From: Cavenderia fasciculata
Taxonomy: Eukaryota; Evosea; Eumycetozoa; Acytosteliales; Cavenderiaceae
Length of the DNA: 64,000 nucleotides
Assembly: GCF_000203815.1 (NCBI RefSeq)
Contig: NW_004457624.1
Coordinates: 744,001 to 808,000, forward strand
Reading direction: 5' to 3'
In this document: positions 35,508 through 47,758 of the stretch, in pieces
Layout of the letters: the number at the start of each line of letters is the position of its first letter
Position numbering within the stretch: position 1 is the stretch's first letter
Notes under the pieces: generated by a model
What the model saw: the letters and a program-made list of their open reading frames with translations, nothing else
Databases searched by the model: none
Told to the model about the DNA's origin: nothing
Translations under genes and position numbers: made by a program

Positions 35508-35593
35508 GCCCCGCTTTTCAGACGTCGCCATCAACATCTCAGGGGTATTAATTAGCATTTTTGCAGCGCTTAATTAATTTATCTCAGCGGGGC
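35508..35593. repeat. GC-rich inverted repeat around an AT-rich hairpin
   Basis: GCCCCGCT (35508-35515) and AGCGGGGC (35586-35593) are perfect inverted copies. Between them ATTAATTAGC and GCTTAATTAAT (35547-35579) form a second stem. Such GC-rich pairing is rare in this DNA and may mark a structured RNA. Confidence 0.45.
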
Positions 35594-36173
35594 TTGCCAT
35601 TTTTCGATTCAAATTTTGGTGGATTTTTAGATCAGCAAAGATTCCAACTACAGTGCTATCAGCCCAAAAACAGTGGTGAACTCATCACTAGATGGATGGC
35701 AGTGACGTTGTTGATGAATGAATCAGATCATTCTCTTTGCAGGCTTTTGCCAAATTCGTCTCTGGTTTTGGGTCGACCCCTCTCAAATAGAATGAACAAG
35801 TAGGCAGGTAGAGGCCATCGACAACTGGACCATCATCGAATTTCAACTTTGCATTCATTTCCACCCGAATGGTGGTGGTTCAAGTCGATCACGCTCACAA
35901 ATCGAAAAGAGAATGAATCAGTTGATTTTCTTTCTTTTTTTCTTTCAAAAAAATTGTTGTTTTAGATTATTATTAACGGTCGTGTTGCAACAACAATAGT
36001 TTAGTCTACCATCTCCATCTCCATCTGTTGATTGGTTGTTATTATTATTCATCCTATATCTCTCTCATCTCATCTCATCAATCAAACTTAAAAAAAATAA
36101 TATAAATAATATTTATTTGTTGCCCTGTATTTTTTATTTTTAAATAACATTTTGTCATCATCTATCCTTTTTT

Positions 36174-36217
36174 CCTATCCTATCCTATCCTATCCTATCC
36201 CTATCCCTATCCCTATC
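36174..36217 (+). repeat. TATCC then TATCCC microsatellite
   Basis: Several TATCC units followed by TATCCC units, about 200 bp upstream of the start codon of the membrane-protein gene. Confidence 0.85.
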
Positions 36218-36414
36218 TGTCATAATCTCAATCTCAAGAGGATATTTATTCATTTATTTTTTTTGCAAATCACCAAATCAACTTTCATACCTATTGTTTT
36301 GGCCCCTATATTTATCTATCCTATTCTAAATCGTTCTATCCATCTTAACCAAGGATTTAATTAATTTGATACTAAATTTAGATTATCGTCATCTAATTTT
36401 TAACTGTTACAGAA

Positions 36415-38928
36415 ATGAAAAGAGAATTAACCTTTGAAGATATTCAAAGAGAGTTACAACAGGCAGAAGAAGATGAAGAAATCAACGACCCCAACAACAA
36501 CAATGTAAATAATCATCATTTTACTAATCATTTAAATAATAACAATACCATTGTCAATAATAATATTACAGAACAACAAATGATCGATTTTATAGATTCA
36601 ATTCAAAACAATAATGATGAAAATAATTCTAATAATAATGAAAATGGAAATGAATTAAATAGTAATAATAATATTTCTACAAATAATAATAATGATGGTT
36701 CAATTAATACTGATACCAATAATAATATAGATTCTAATAACAATAATAATAACAATAACAATAATAATGATAATAATAATAATAATAATAATAATATTAA
36801 TAATAATAATAATTTCAATAATTTGAATAATAATAATAATAACAATAATACAAGTAATAATAGTCTTGGATTAAGTGGAGGATTTTTTATTCCATCACAT
36901 TTAATTTCAACTGGATCATTAAATACTAGTACATCGTCATTGGGTAGTTCAGCTGAATTAATTCCACAGCAACAAAAGAAAGGTCCAAGAGTTTCAAATC
37001 TAAGAGGTTCCAATTGGTCGTCCAGTTCCATTGAAAGTAGTGATGATGAAAAGCCAGCCAATGAACATGTCCAAAGAAATCCAAGATCCGAGCTAACCTC
37101 TTCTGTTGGTAGTGACATTGAAGGTGGAATCTCAATGAAACAAATGAAAAAGAAAGATAGACATGGTTCCATTGTTGTCAAGGAAGGTCAAAAATTCTAT
37201 TCCGATGATGAGTTGGGATGGAAAGGTTGGGAAACTGTTCGTCTCATAGGAGAAAGATATATATTTGGTCTACTTATTGCTGCCATTGTTTGCTTTTTCG
37301 TTTGGATTCTTTCACTTCCAACATGGACCGGTGGTTATGATTCTGCTACTTATTTTAATCATCTTGTATATACAATTTTCTTTCAAGTTTCATCCGTAAG
37401 TAAAAAAAAAACAAATTTAATTAATTAATATTAATATTTTTTTTATACTTTTATTCTAACATTCTGTTTATTTAAAAAGATATTTTTTGGACCAGTATAT
37501 GTAGCAGCTGGTTTTTGCGTATCTTATGGTTGGAATAGATTAGTTAAATCTCAGGTATTGTACTATTCGGTTGTCCTTATATCTGCCTATACTCTTTTCT
37601 ATGGCTTGCTATATCACTTTGGAGTACAGTACTGGTACTATTACCTTGATGCTATTGGAGTGGTACTCATCTTTGTCCTTTTCGAAGTAGTCTTTTGTTT
37701 CCTAATCAATTGTAATATTCAAGGTGAAAAGTATGGAAAGAAGGTTAAATTTGAAGAAATTGATATTAGAACTGCTGGTTGGATTACTTTTAATTATAGT
37801 ATGTAAACAAACAATAATATTCAAATACTTTTTAATTTAAATATTAATAGTAATATTAATTTCTATTTCTTTTTTTAAATTATCTTTATAGCTGTACCAG
37901 ATATTTTTGTAACTCTTTTAACAGTATTATACATGTTCTTTTTATTGCCAGTATACTTTTCAATTGACAATAATTTCATTCGTCTTGCTTGGCGTTTATT
38001 TGTTCATCCTATTTATTGGGTTTCAATTGTAATGTTGGCTCGTCAATTCTTGACTAGAGATATCAGTGCCGATGATATTATGTTAAATAGTAATATTGTT
38101 TTGTATGTTAAACAAAACAAAAAAAAGAATCAATCCAATTATATAATAATTTAATTTTATATTAATTTCTCTTTTTTTAATTTCTTTTATAGACATACAT
38201 TCTTCCATCATCAAACATTGGGTAGAATATTTGTTTATACATTTACAGGAGATGAATCATATCTTACTGAAGTTGCTATGATTATAGCTGCCATTGAAGA
38301 TATTGTGGTTAGGTGTCTGTCATTGAAGCGTGATGAATGGGTTGCAAGAATTCTTTATGGTCAGGAAGTAGCCAAACAAAGCGTGTATTCCCAACAAAAT
38401 TTGCAACTTCGATCTGCTATTCTAAACATTCAAGTCGGTCTTGAGTTTAGTGGTCTCATCTCTGCACCTCTCTTTGTATTCTTGTTCCAAAAACATGCCA
38501 TGTTGTTCCACTTTTTCGATGGAGGTGATAAGATTCTCGCCGGTGAAATTGCTCTTCAAGCACTCTTGTCCATTGCACTAGATCTTATATCTGAGTTTAT
38601 TTGTACCTACTTTGAATGTAGGTTCTATCGTCTGCCACTATTAAACACTTGGAAGTGGATAAAGAGCAACAAATATTTTATTGTTTGGCTTGCTTTTGGT
38701 TCAGTTACAATGGGTCTGTGTGGTATGATTTGGACTTGTGCTAGAACTCCTAGAATGGGATTGTATGTATCATTAAAACAAAATACAATTAATATATTAT
38801 TCAAGTTTATTCATTAATTATTTTTTCATTTCATTTCTAGATGTTCATCAAATGATATTTGTTCATGCGGTTCAATTATTGCAACTTCATTGCCTCCATG
38901 GTGTAACAACTCAACAATGATCATGTAA
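36415..38928 (+). CDS. Multi-pass membrane protein with Asn-rich N-terminal head
   Basis: Five exons: 36415..37395, 37480..37798, 37892..38102, 38193..38762 and 38841..38928, 722 residues. The first ~280 residues are cytosolic-looking: MKRELTFEDIQRELQQAEED, a long poly-Asn region, then a Ser-rich segment with SSSSIESSDDEKP. About eight or nine hydrophobic helices follow, starting with FGLLIAAIVCFFVWILSL. Further ones are FGPVYVAAGFCVSYG, YYSVVLISAYTLFYGLLY, LDAIGVVLIFVLFEVVFCF, VPDIFVTLLTVLYMFFLLPV, PIYWVSIVMLARQF, LISAPLFVFLF and YFIVWLAFGSVTMGLCGM. The tail is Cys-rich (CSSNDICSCGS). I do not recognise the family. A dictyostelid-specific transporter, channel or receptor is possible. Confidence 0.75.
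36722..36866 (+). repeat. AAT/AAC run encoding poly-Asn
   Basis: Nearly continuous AAT and AAC codons in the head of the multi-pass membrane protein. Confidence 0.85.
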
Positions 38929-38952
38929 ATTTATAGTATTAATAATAGTAAA

Positions 38953-38953
<1 letters not shown>

Positions 38954-39034
<81 letters not shown>
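38954..39034. repeat. (TAA)n microsatellite
   Basis: About 27 uninterrupted TAA units in the 273-bp gap between the convergent membrane-protein and PKS genes. Confidence 0.95.
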
Positions 39035-39201
39035 GGGAATTAAATTAATTTAGCAAATTGAAATCAATTTGCACCACAGTTTGTGTTTTAAAAAAAAGAA
39101 GGATCAAAGAGATCCAACAGAATTAAATAATTAAAAGAATAATAATAAAGAAAGGGTAAATTAAAATTTGTACAAAACAATGAATATGTTTATATTCTAT
39201 T

Positions 39202-42200
39202 CTATTTTTTAATTAAATCAATAATCATATTGATTGAACTATTTGATATTTGTGATTGGTTGAATAGATTTAGTTTGTTGAATTGACCTTCTATCCATGA
39301 TTTAATTTGGATGGCTACCATGCTGTCTACACCATACTCTTTGAGTTTGGTGTCAGTGTTGATGAGTGATTTTTGAATGGAGAGGATGTCAGATATTTGA
39401 TCAATCACCATGCTTTCAATTGTGTCGTTACCACCAACACCTTGGTTATTTTGTTTGGTGGCACTAGTTGAGTCAAATGTGACGAGTGGAGTGAACCGGT
39501 ATTTGAGGTAGGGTATGGCTGAAACAAAATGTTTGAGGTTGGCATCAAAACATCGGAGTTGGGTGAATGGGGTGTCTTGGCTGATAAACGACGATCTTAG
39601 AACACCATACACCACCGATAGAGGGAGCATTGACAATCCAAGTGATCCTAGGTTGGTACGTGCACCCTTGTCCAAAGATACTTTACCAGTTGAACCAATC
39701 GATCCCCAATTAATACTTGTTGCAGCCAACCCACATTGTCGACGGTGTTTGGCGAGTCCGTCCAAGAACGCATTACCGACACCGTAGCTAGTGTTACCCT
39801 TGGAGATGAGTGTGGCAACAGACGACAACATTTGAAAGTGGCATAGTTGCCATCCCAACTTGACAAACAAGTTGTGTAAATTATAAGCTCCAACTGCTTT
39901 GGCAGACATTGCTTCGTTATGATTTTCCAAATTAATAGAGTCGGCACCAAGGACATGATAAAAGTTTGCCGTATGTATGACAGTCTTGACTGGTTTGATA
40001 GCAGTGTTGGTCTTGTAAAGTTCGACAATACTCGATTCGAGTGCACTGTAGTTTCCAACATCACACTTAATATAATGAATGGCAAGCGTTGATGATCCAT
40101 CATGATTCTTCATCTTGGTTTGATTCATCAATAACTGTATTTCATACTTTGGTGCAGAGAATGACAAGACAATGATATCTCTTAATTGTGGTGAGTGTTT
40201 GATTACGTATTGGAGACATTCAACCGACATACCAGTCTGTCCAGTGATTAAAAGTGTATCTTGTATTCCTTCCAGAGTATAATTGACTCGATCAATTGGT
40301 TTCTTGTGTTGTTGTTCAGTCCACATTGGTTGTATTAAATCACGATCAACATTTTCAAAGTCAATGACTACCTTTCCAATACTCTTTCTAGATTGAACCA
40401 ATTCCAATGCTTGATGAATATCTTGACATGAATACACTGTACAGTATGTCCAATTCAATTTCTTGCTCGTCAACAATGACTGTATTTCCAAACAATCTCT
40501 CAAATTGAATGAAATATTGTGGAGAGAATGGTAACTTTGTTGTTGGTTAAATGCATCCATGTCGAGTCGGTCCACGATTGTTAAATCTACAACTACACCA
40601 CTGCTTGACAAACACCGTAGATTACATTGCATCTTTGAACGATCCAATGTGTTTATGATCACTTGTACACCTTTGCCATCGGTCAATTGCTTAATCTTTT
40701 TTGTAAAGTCAGTAGTAGACGAGAGGACCGATGTGATAAGACTGCCATAATGTTTGTTGAGGAATGCCGATTTATCTGGGTTGTGTGGCGAGCACGTCAC
40801 AAACACCTTTCCTTGGTGATTACTGCATTTCAACAAGTTGAGGATAGCCAACCCTACAGCTCCGGCAGCACTATGAATGAGAATCGAGTCTGTATCTTGG
40901 AGACTTGCCTTTTTAAATAAGGCACAATAGGCAATTCCAAATACCGATGGGAATGAAGCAGCTTGTACAAATGTCATTTCTACAGGTTTACCAAGTAATC
41001 TCTTTTCATCTACTATAACATGTGATGACAGAGACCCAGTTTCAGAGACAGTGTACACTTCATCACCAACCTTGAACTTTGTAACTTTGTTTCCTACCCT
41101 TGAAACTATGCCAGCCAGGTCTTGTCCAAGAGGAGGATTGTAAGAGTCACATCCTCTTCCACCACTACCAAACAAGTCTTGTTTAATCGACCCATTGAGA
41201 ATCATTGTGTCACGAATATTGAGTGACGATGCTTTCACCTTGACTTCGACTTGAAACTCGGACAATGACTCGCACCGACCTCTGAGATGGTACTTGTAAT
41301 CCTTTTCAAATGATACTTTGAGATCAATGTCATTCTTGATTGTAAATCTTTCATCTTGATCAATTGATAATGGTGATTTAAATTCTCTTTCAACCATGAC
41401 TTGAAGGTCCTTCTTCTTGTTGTTGTTTTCAACAACCAAAGTGAATTCCTTGTCACCCAACAACGATGAATTGGACAATGCCAACAGTTGATCGAGGTTG
41501 ACAATACCAGATACCTCCTTGTCCATTGAAATGGGGATACTGTCAAATTCAAACAATCCAACGGACCCTTGATCTTGGTACTCTCTACAATTTGGTATTA
41601 AACATTCATTGAGTGGACTATCAATCAACGTCAACATTCTAACCTCTATTTGTGCCTTTCTAATGATTTGATGTATCTTTAAATGTTGCATTGTCTTGAC
41701 CACCAAATTATCACTTGTCATTTCTTCCAATGATTCCAAATAAATAATTAATGATCGTTTTTGTTTGATTGATTCTAATAATAGTTTAAATTGATTATTA
41801 TCATCATCATTGATTAAATTATCTGATGAGAATAATGTTACATTTTCACGCATATTACCAATCATCATTAGATTATTTGCTTGTTCAATTAATCGTTGTT
41901 GTATTGAAGAGGACGATGATGAGGATGAAGAAGAGGAAGTAATAAATATAATACTATCCAATTGATTATTAATATTATTATTATTGTTGATTGTTTCTTG
42001 AATAGATTGTTTACGACAAATTAAAAGGGATGTGTTATTGATCACCTCGAATTGTGATGATTCAAGACTAGTCATTAATGAACCAGAGTTGTCTATTGTG
42101 TCGATGGTAACTAAAATCTGACCATTTGGATTCAATAGTCTGTGTAGTTGATGTACAAGGTCGTTGGCATCGACTATACTATCATTTGACAGAATAAGGT

Positions 42201-45200
42201 CATAGCTACATGGTAATAACCCTTGTTCTAAAAGTGACGATGTGGTGGTGGTAGTAGATACACCATGGAGATGAGTAACTCTGGCACCACCTTTGGCATG
42301 CATGAGGTAAGGCACTAATACCATTTCTTCCTGATCATCTGATACAATGTGGTAATCAACCACCAATGAGCTGGCACCAGGAACAGACTCTGAGATAAAA
42401 TGATTGAGGTTACCTATCAATTCAGCAGAGTTCATGTCGTTTGACAAAGTGTCCAAGATCCGAATGACCTTGTGTGAAGACTGAACCGACGCCTTTACAA
42501 ATGATTCCAAGTAGGTTGAAATGTCACCGATAACAACATCAACAACATGTACAGGGAGGGATGGTGAGTTTTTAGGTTGTAACTCTGTTTTGTAGATGTA
42601 TCTTGATGGATCCTTTGCTGTGTGAACCTTGAGTATTTTAGTCAAAGATCGACATACTACAGACCCGCACGTAGCAATAACCGTGCCATTGCAGTCGATA
42701 ATATCACTCGATCCTCTAAACTCGTTTCCTCTTTGACCACTACTACGTGACACGCTGTATAATGATGATGACTGACCAGCTATCATGTTTTGAAGAGGAA
42801 TGTTTTTGGCATAGATTGTCATATCGTGGATTCTGTCAAATACAATCTCGCAACTTGGATGTTCACCTTTAAAACTAACTAGGTTGGCGTGGAGAATGCA
42901 GTCGAGTACAGATGCATTTAAAATGGTGTTGTTGGCTTGAAATTGGTCTCTAGGTGAACTGTCAACTTGGGTCATTGAGTCTCCGTGTTGATTGAATCTG
43001 ACTTGTTGCACACGTTGGAAAGTCTCGCCGTATGGAAGTCCAACCTTGATCAGTTTATCATATACATCGGTATGATTCATTGTGGCAAATGTATACTGCT
43101 GTTGTAACAACTCGACATTGTCATAATGTTGTTCGTCGCAGTCGACTGAGCTAGCTTCTTCAGTCACTGTGATTCTTCCAATTGCCGATTTGATCCATTG
43201 AGACGACTTGGTATCAAAGTATTGAAACATGACATTATAATCATTCGATGTTGAACCGTGACCAATAGTAGTAAACGTTGATTTTAATTTACCTTGTACA
43301 CCTTCAACCAAAAAGAATGGACTGATAAATTCGAGTCGATGAATATGAATATCCTTGCCCGAGAATGCATTGATAATGTTTTCAATGTATCCGGCACCTG
43401 GGAACAAGTACTTTCCTTTTACTTTGTGTCCTTTTAAATATTGATATGATGGTCTTCCAATATCGATTGCACATTCATACGTGTTGAGAGATGGATGGTC
43501 GCGGAACCCAAGCAGGTTGGTAGGGACGCCACCCAATCGTTGTACCTGGAATTCAGGCTGCTCCTCCCAAAGGTATTCCGTATCCCATTGATATCTTGGA
43601 AGGTTTCTAGCACGATGTTTCCAATCGTATCCCAACTCGCTTGAAGAAGAAGAAGAAGAAGATACTACTTGGTTTCTAAAACAAACATTTGCACCAGCGA
43701 AGTAAAGACTTGCCAAACATGATTGAATTGATTCGACTTCATCCTTTTTTCTATTTAATGGTGAGAGGATGGTTGCTGATTTTTGTTGTGATAATAATGT
43801 CTTTAAATAGAACGACAATGTTGAATGTGGTGCAATCTCTAAATAAATATACTCTTGATTATTATTATTATTTGTGAAACTAATTATATTATTAATTGCT
43901 TGTTGGAATAATACTGGTTGTCTGAGATTATCAAAAATTGATTGTGCATTAAATTCTGATGATGATTCTATTAATCGTGATGTCGTTGTTGAGAAGTATG
44001 GTATCGTTGGTTTATCGCATTCATATTTAATATTATTATTCAACTTCTTGAAAATGAATTCCTTTGTTGATTCTTGTTGTGATGAATGGAATGCACATGG
44101 TGTACCAAGGAATGCACTAAATATATTGTCAGCTTTAAGTTGTTGATCTAATAATCTGAGTTGTTTTTCATCACCAGCCAATACAATTGAATCTTCAGCA
44201 TTGTAACATGCAACTTCCATATCATCAAATTGTTGTTGGAATCTCTCATTGAATTTATCATGTGACAATGATACAGATAACATTCTACCACTTCCAATTG
44301 TTGCATTTTGAGCTTCACTTCTGAGATAAACAATTCTTGCTGCTTCTTCCAATGATACAATTCCTGAACACCATGCTGCCGTTACATCTCCAAAACTAAA
44401 TTAATTAAATTAAAAAATATTAATATTTAATTAATAAATGTTTAATTAAGAATAAAAAAATTGTTATACATACCTATGACCAACAACGATTGATGGATTA
44501 ATTCCAAAATATTGATATAATTTAACCAATGCAACTTGAATGATAAATGTTGATGGTTGAGCTAGAATTGGATGGTGAATGGTTTGACCACTATCACTAC
44601 CGGATTCACATAATTTACCAAGGATTGAATAATTGTAGTGTTGTGAGAGTAGTTGATCGACTAGGTTGACTGTATCGCGGAATACTTGAAAGTGGTCGTA
44701 TAATTCCTTTCCCATTCCGTTCCACTGTGCACCTTGACCACAAAATACCATTACCACCTTTGACGACGGACGATTACCAAATTGTCCAATGTTGGAAGCA
44801 TACGATAATGGTTTATCATAGATCTTTGTTGAATTGATAAAAGAGTCCCAATCTTTTGCAACAATCACCTTTTTATAAGCTGGTTGGTTGGCTTTTAAAG
44901 ATTGATGTAAAACAAATTCTTTAAATGTTAAAATATTTCCAAAACAACCAGTATTATTCTTGATCATATCAATATATAAATCCATTGATTTTTTACTATT
45001 TGTTGATAATGGTATTAAATATTCATCTTGTTGTTTTGGTTCTAAATAAATAAATAAATAAATAATTAATTAATATTTAATAAATATTTAAATATATTTA
45101 TATCACATACCAATTGAATGATTTCTTTGATTATTATTATTATTTTTATATTCTTGAATAATAATATGTGAATTTGAACCTGTAATACCAAATGAATTAA

Positions 45201-46569
45201 TTCCCATTCGAATGATTCTATTTTCATCATAATCTGGGAATGGTTCATTTTCCAGTACAATTTTAATTTCACCGTTGAGGAGATCAATCTTTGGATTGAG
45301 TTGATTGAAATGAATGTTTTTAACCAACATTCTATTCTTTAACATCATGGCACATTTGATGAGTGCAGCCACCCCAGCAGTGCTTTCCGTGTGACCGATA
45401 TTACTCTTGACCGATCCAATACGAAGAGGGTCTTGTGTTGAATGTGACCCTTTAAATACATTACCAAGTGCTTTGATCTCTATTGGGTCACCTGTAGGAG
45501 TCCCAGTACCATGGCACTCAATATAATAAATGTCAGATGGAGACAACCCAGTTTCATAGAGTGCTCTCTTTGTATTGACTTGTTGAGCTTCACTCGACGG
45601 TGAAGTAGGTGATGACTTTTCAAAATTACCATCTACATTATAACTACCGCCTTTAATCACACAATATATATCATCTCCATCTTCAATAGCACGTGATAAT
45701 TTCTTTAATACTATCATTGCAACTCCTATAAATTAATAATCATAATAAATATAAAAAGTATTAATATATTAATTTAATTTAATTTATATCTATTTGTATT
45801 TATATTTACCTTCACTACGACAATAACCATCAGCTGAAGAATCAAATGAAGCACATTTACCACTTTTACCCAACATTCCAGCAGATGTGAATGAAATGTG
45901 ATTGATTGGGTCAAAGAATGCGTTCATTCCACCGGCAATGGCAATATCACTGTCACCTTTGCGAATAGTGTCGACGGCCATGAGAACACCGATAAGGGAT
46001 GACGAACAGGCCGTATCGATAGACAACGACGATCCGCGGAAATCAAAGCAGTAGGAACATTTGATAGAAGTACCCGATCTTCCCATCTTGAGGATATTGC
46101 TCATCGTCGTCATGTTGTGTGTTTGCATTGTACTGACTGCATCAAACATTTGACCGATAAATGTGGATGTAGGACTCCCAAGTATAGAAATGGGATCAAT
46201 ATGAGCATCTTCTAAAGCTTCCCAGAGTACCATCAAAGCGACGCGTACTTGTGGGTCCATGGCAGCAGCGTCCTTTGGAAGAATACCAAAAAAGTTTTTG
46301 TCGAAGTCTGTCCATGTCTTGTAATCGAGGAAGCCCGATCGATCAGTTGCAATGTATCCCTGGTCTACATATGATTTCGACCATCTCTCTTTCGGATTCA
46401 GTTGAGAAATACCATCCAATCCATTGACTAATTGATTCCAAAATTCTTGTGGAGTTTTAGATCCACCTGGTAATCTACATCCCATTCCAATAATTGCAAT
46501 ATCATTATCATTATTATTATTATCTTGTTGTTGTTGTTGTTGATTATTATTATTATTTTTATAATCCAT
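39202..46569 (-). CDS. Type I polyketide synthase (PKS-1)
   Basis: Four exons on the minus strand: 45810..46569, 45111..45725, 44474..45041 and 39202..44395, 2378 residues. KS (about 20-450) has the active Cys in SIDTACSSSL and both histidines in ECHGTGTPTGDP and NIGHTEST. AT has GQGAQW, GHSFGD (catalytic Ser) and PCAFHS. DH is at about 960-1200, with HKVKGKYLFPGAGY and VLDCILHA. A methyltransferase-sized segment lacks a glycine motif and looks inactive. ER is at about 1720-2030, with GQDLAGIVSRVG and HSAAGAVGLA. KR is at about 2045-2250, with LLITGQTGMS and SYGVGNAF. ACP carries YGVDSM near 2335. There is no thioesterase or chalcone-synthase-like domain, so product release needs another protein. 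It should make a reduced polyketide or fatty-acid-like chain; the product is unknown. Confidence 0.93.
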
Positions 46570-47758
46570 TTTTGAAAAAGAATTTAAAATATATAGGTAT
46601 ATTATTTGTTGGGTAGATTTATGTATTAATTATGATTATTAAGATTATTTACAGAGGTAGATTAAAATTGTTTTGTTGTTGTTGATGATGATGATAAATT
46701 AAAAAAATATAAAGTTAATATTAATATTTTTAAAGATGTTGTCAACTATTTATAAAGTTATTCCTATACCTTTTGTTCAGGGTGAGATTTGATTGGAAAG
46801 GGGTTTGGGAAGAGTCGGTTCTAACATTCAATTGTCGGTACCCCTATCTATTGCACATGAGGTAGGGTAATATTGGTCAGCAACACAAGTATGAACTGAA
46901 TGAATGACAACGTTGCTCAACTCTCTCTCATTCTCGGTTTTATCGATGAATTTTTTTAACCAAGGAATCCAATCTAATTTGAAAAGAGGGGGTTGTGTCA
47001 TGAACCTCCACCAAATATATTCCTCTTCTTGTTTTGTTGTTATAATAATTTTATCATTATCATCATGTTGTTATATCACCACGACATAGAACCAAACCAA
47101 AATAGATTATGAATGTGAATGAATTGATACCACCGCTACCGCTACCGCTGCCACTACCATGATGACCAACTTGGTCGTTTCACTACTCACCTTCACTTAC
47201 TTTCAATCGATATCGATATCGAGAGAAAACAAGAGGAGTTGTGTGGAGTGTGAGTCAGTCGGTCGATAAAGGAAAGCGACTAGAATGAATGAATGAATAA
47301 ATGAATGTTAAAGGTTGCGTGTTGTTGTGATAGATCTATCGATGTCAAGCCAGATAGCCATCTTATGTGTGCAAGACAGGTCGATTGATTTGATGTCTGA
47401 CATTGCACATGATTGGCAAGTAGAGTGTGCATGTGTGTATGTGTGTGTTTGCACAATAAAGTGTGAATCCAAAGATCGATGATGATGATAGGAATAATAA
47501 AGTTTGATCATCAAGCTAGTTTAGTTTAGTTTAGTTGGTGGGTGAGGTGACCAACTCGATGATGATGATAATTAAAATAAAATTAAAAGAATTTAATTAT
47601 TTAAAAATTAGAGGTGAACATCATATGATCATAAATTAATTTTATCAAAGTATTTTCTCTATCTCACACCCCACTTGATAATAATGTAGTTTGTGATGAT
47701 TCTTCATTTTATTGTTGCTCTACTAGATTATTTGTATAATAATATTAAATGAGCAATC
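46570..47758. other. Divergent intergenic region
   Basis: About 1.2 kb between the starts of PKS-1 and the gene at 47759. It is AT-rich near both genes, with a less AT-rich middle (46780-47260) that has no credible open frame. It should contain both promoters. I recognise no element. Confidence 0.5.

Larger units (their letters stand above)
31844..36414. other. 4.5-kb region without a convincing gene
   Basis: No open frame here has coding character on either strand. A minus-strand frame at 33691-33888 (65 codons, W/F-rich) has mixed codon use but no recognisable similarity. The region is less AT-rich than introns and has several local structures: a G-rich stretch at 32996-33015, a T/A-run hairpin at 34782-34808, an AT-rich hairpin at 35547-35579, an 8-bp GC-rich inverted repeat (35508/35586), and a TATCC/TATCCC repeat at 36174-36217. 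It may be an extended upstream region of the gene at 36415, with its 5' UTR, or host unannotated noncoding RNA. Confidence 0.5.

Noticed and set aside
36603-37181. Minus-strand Leu-rich frame opposite the poly-Asn region
   Set aside because: Poly-Leu is simply the complement of AAT/AAC Asn codons in the real gene.
38954-39034. Long TAA repeat as a transposon or telomere-like element
   Set aside because: A pure trinucleotide microsatellite, common in dictyostelid DNA, with no flanking duplication.
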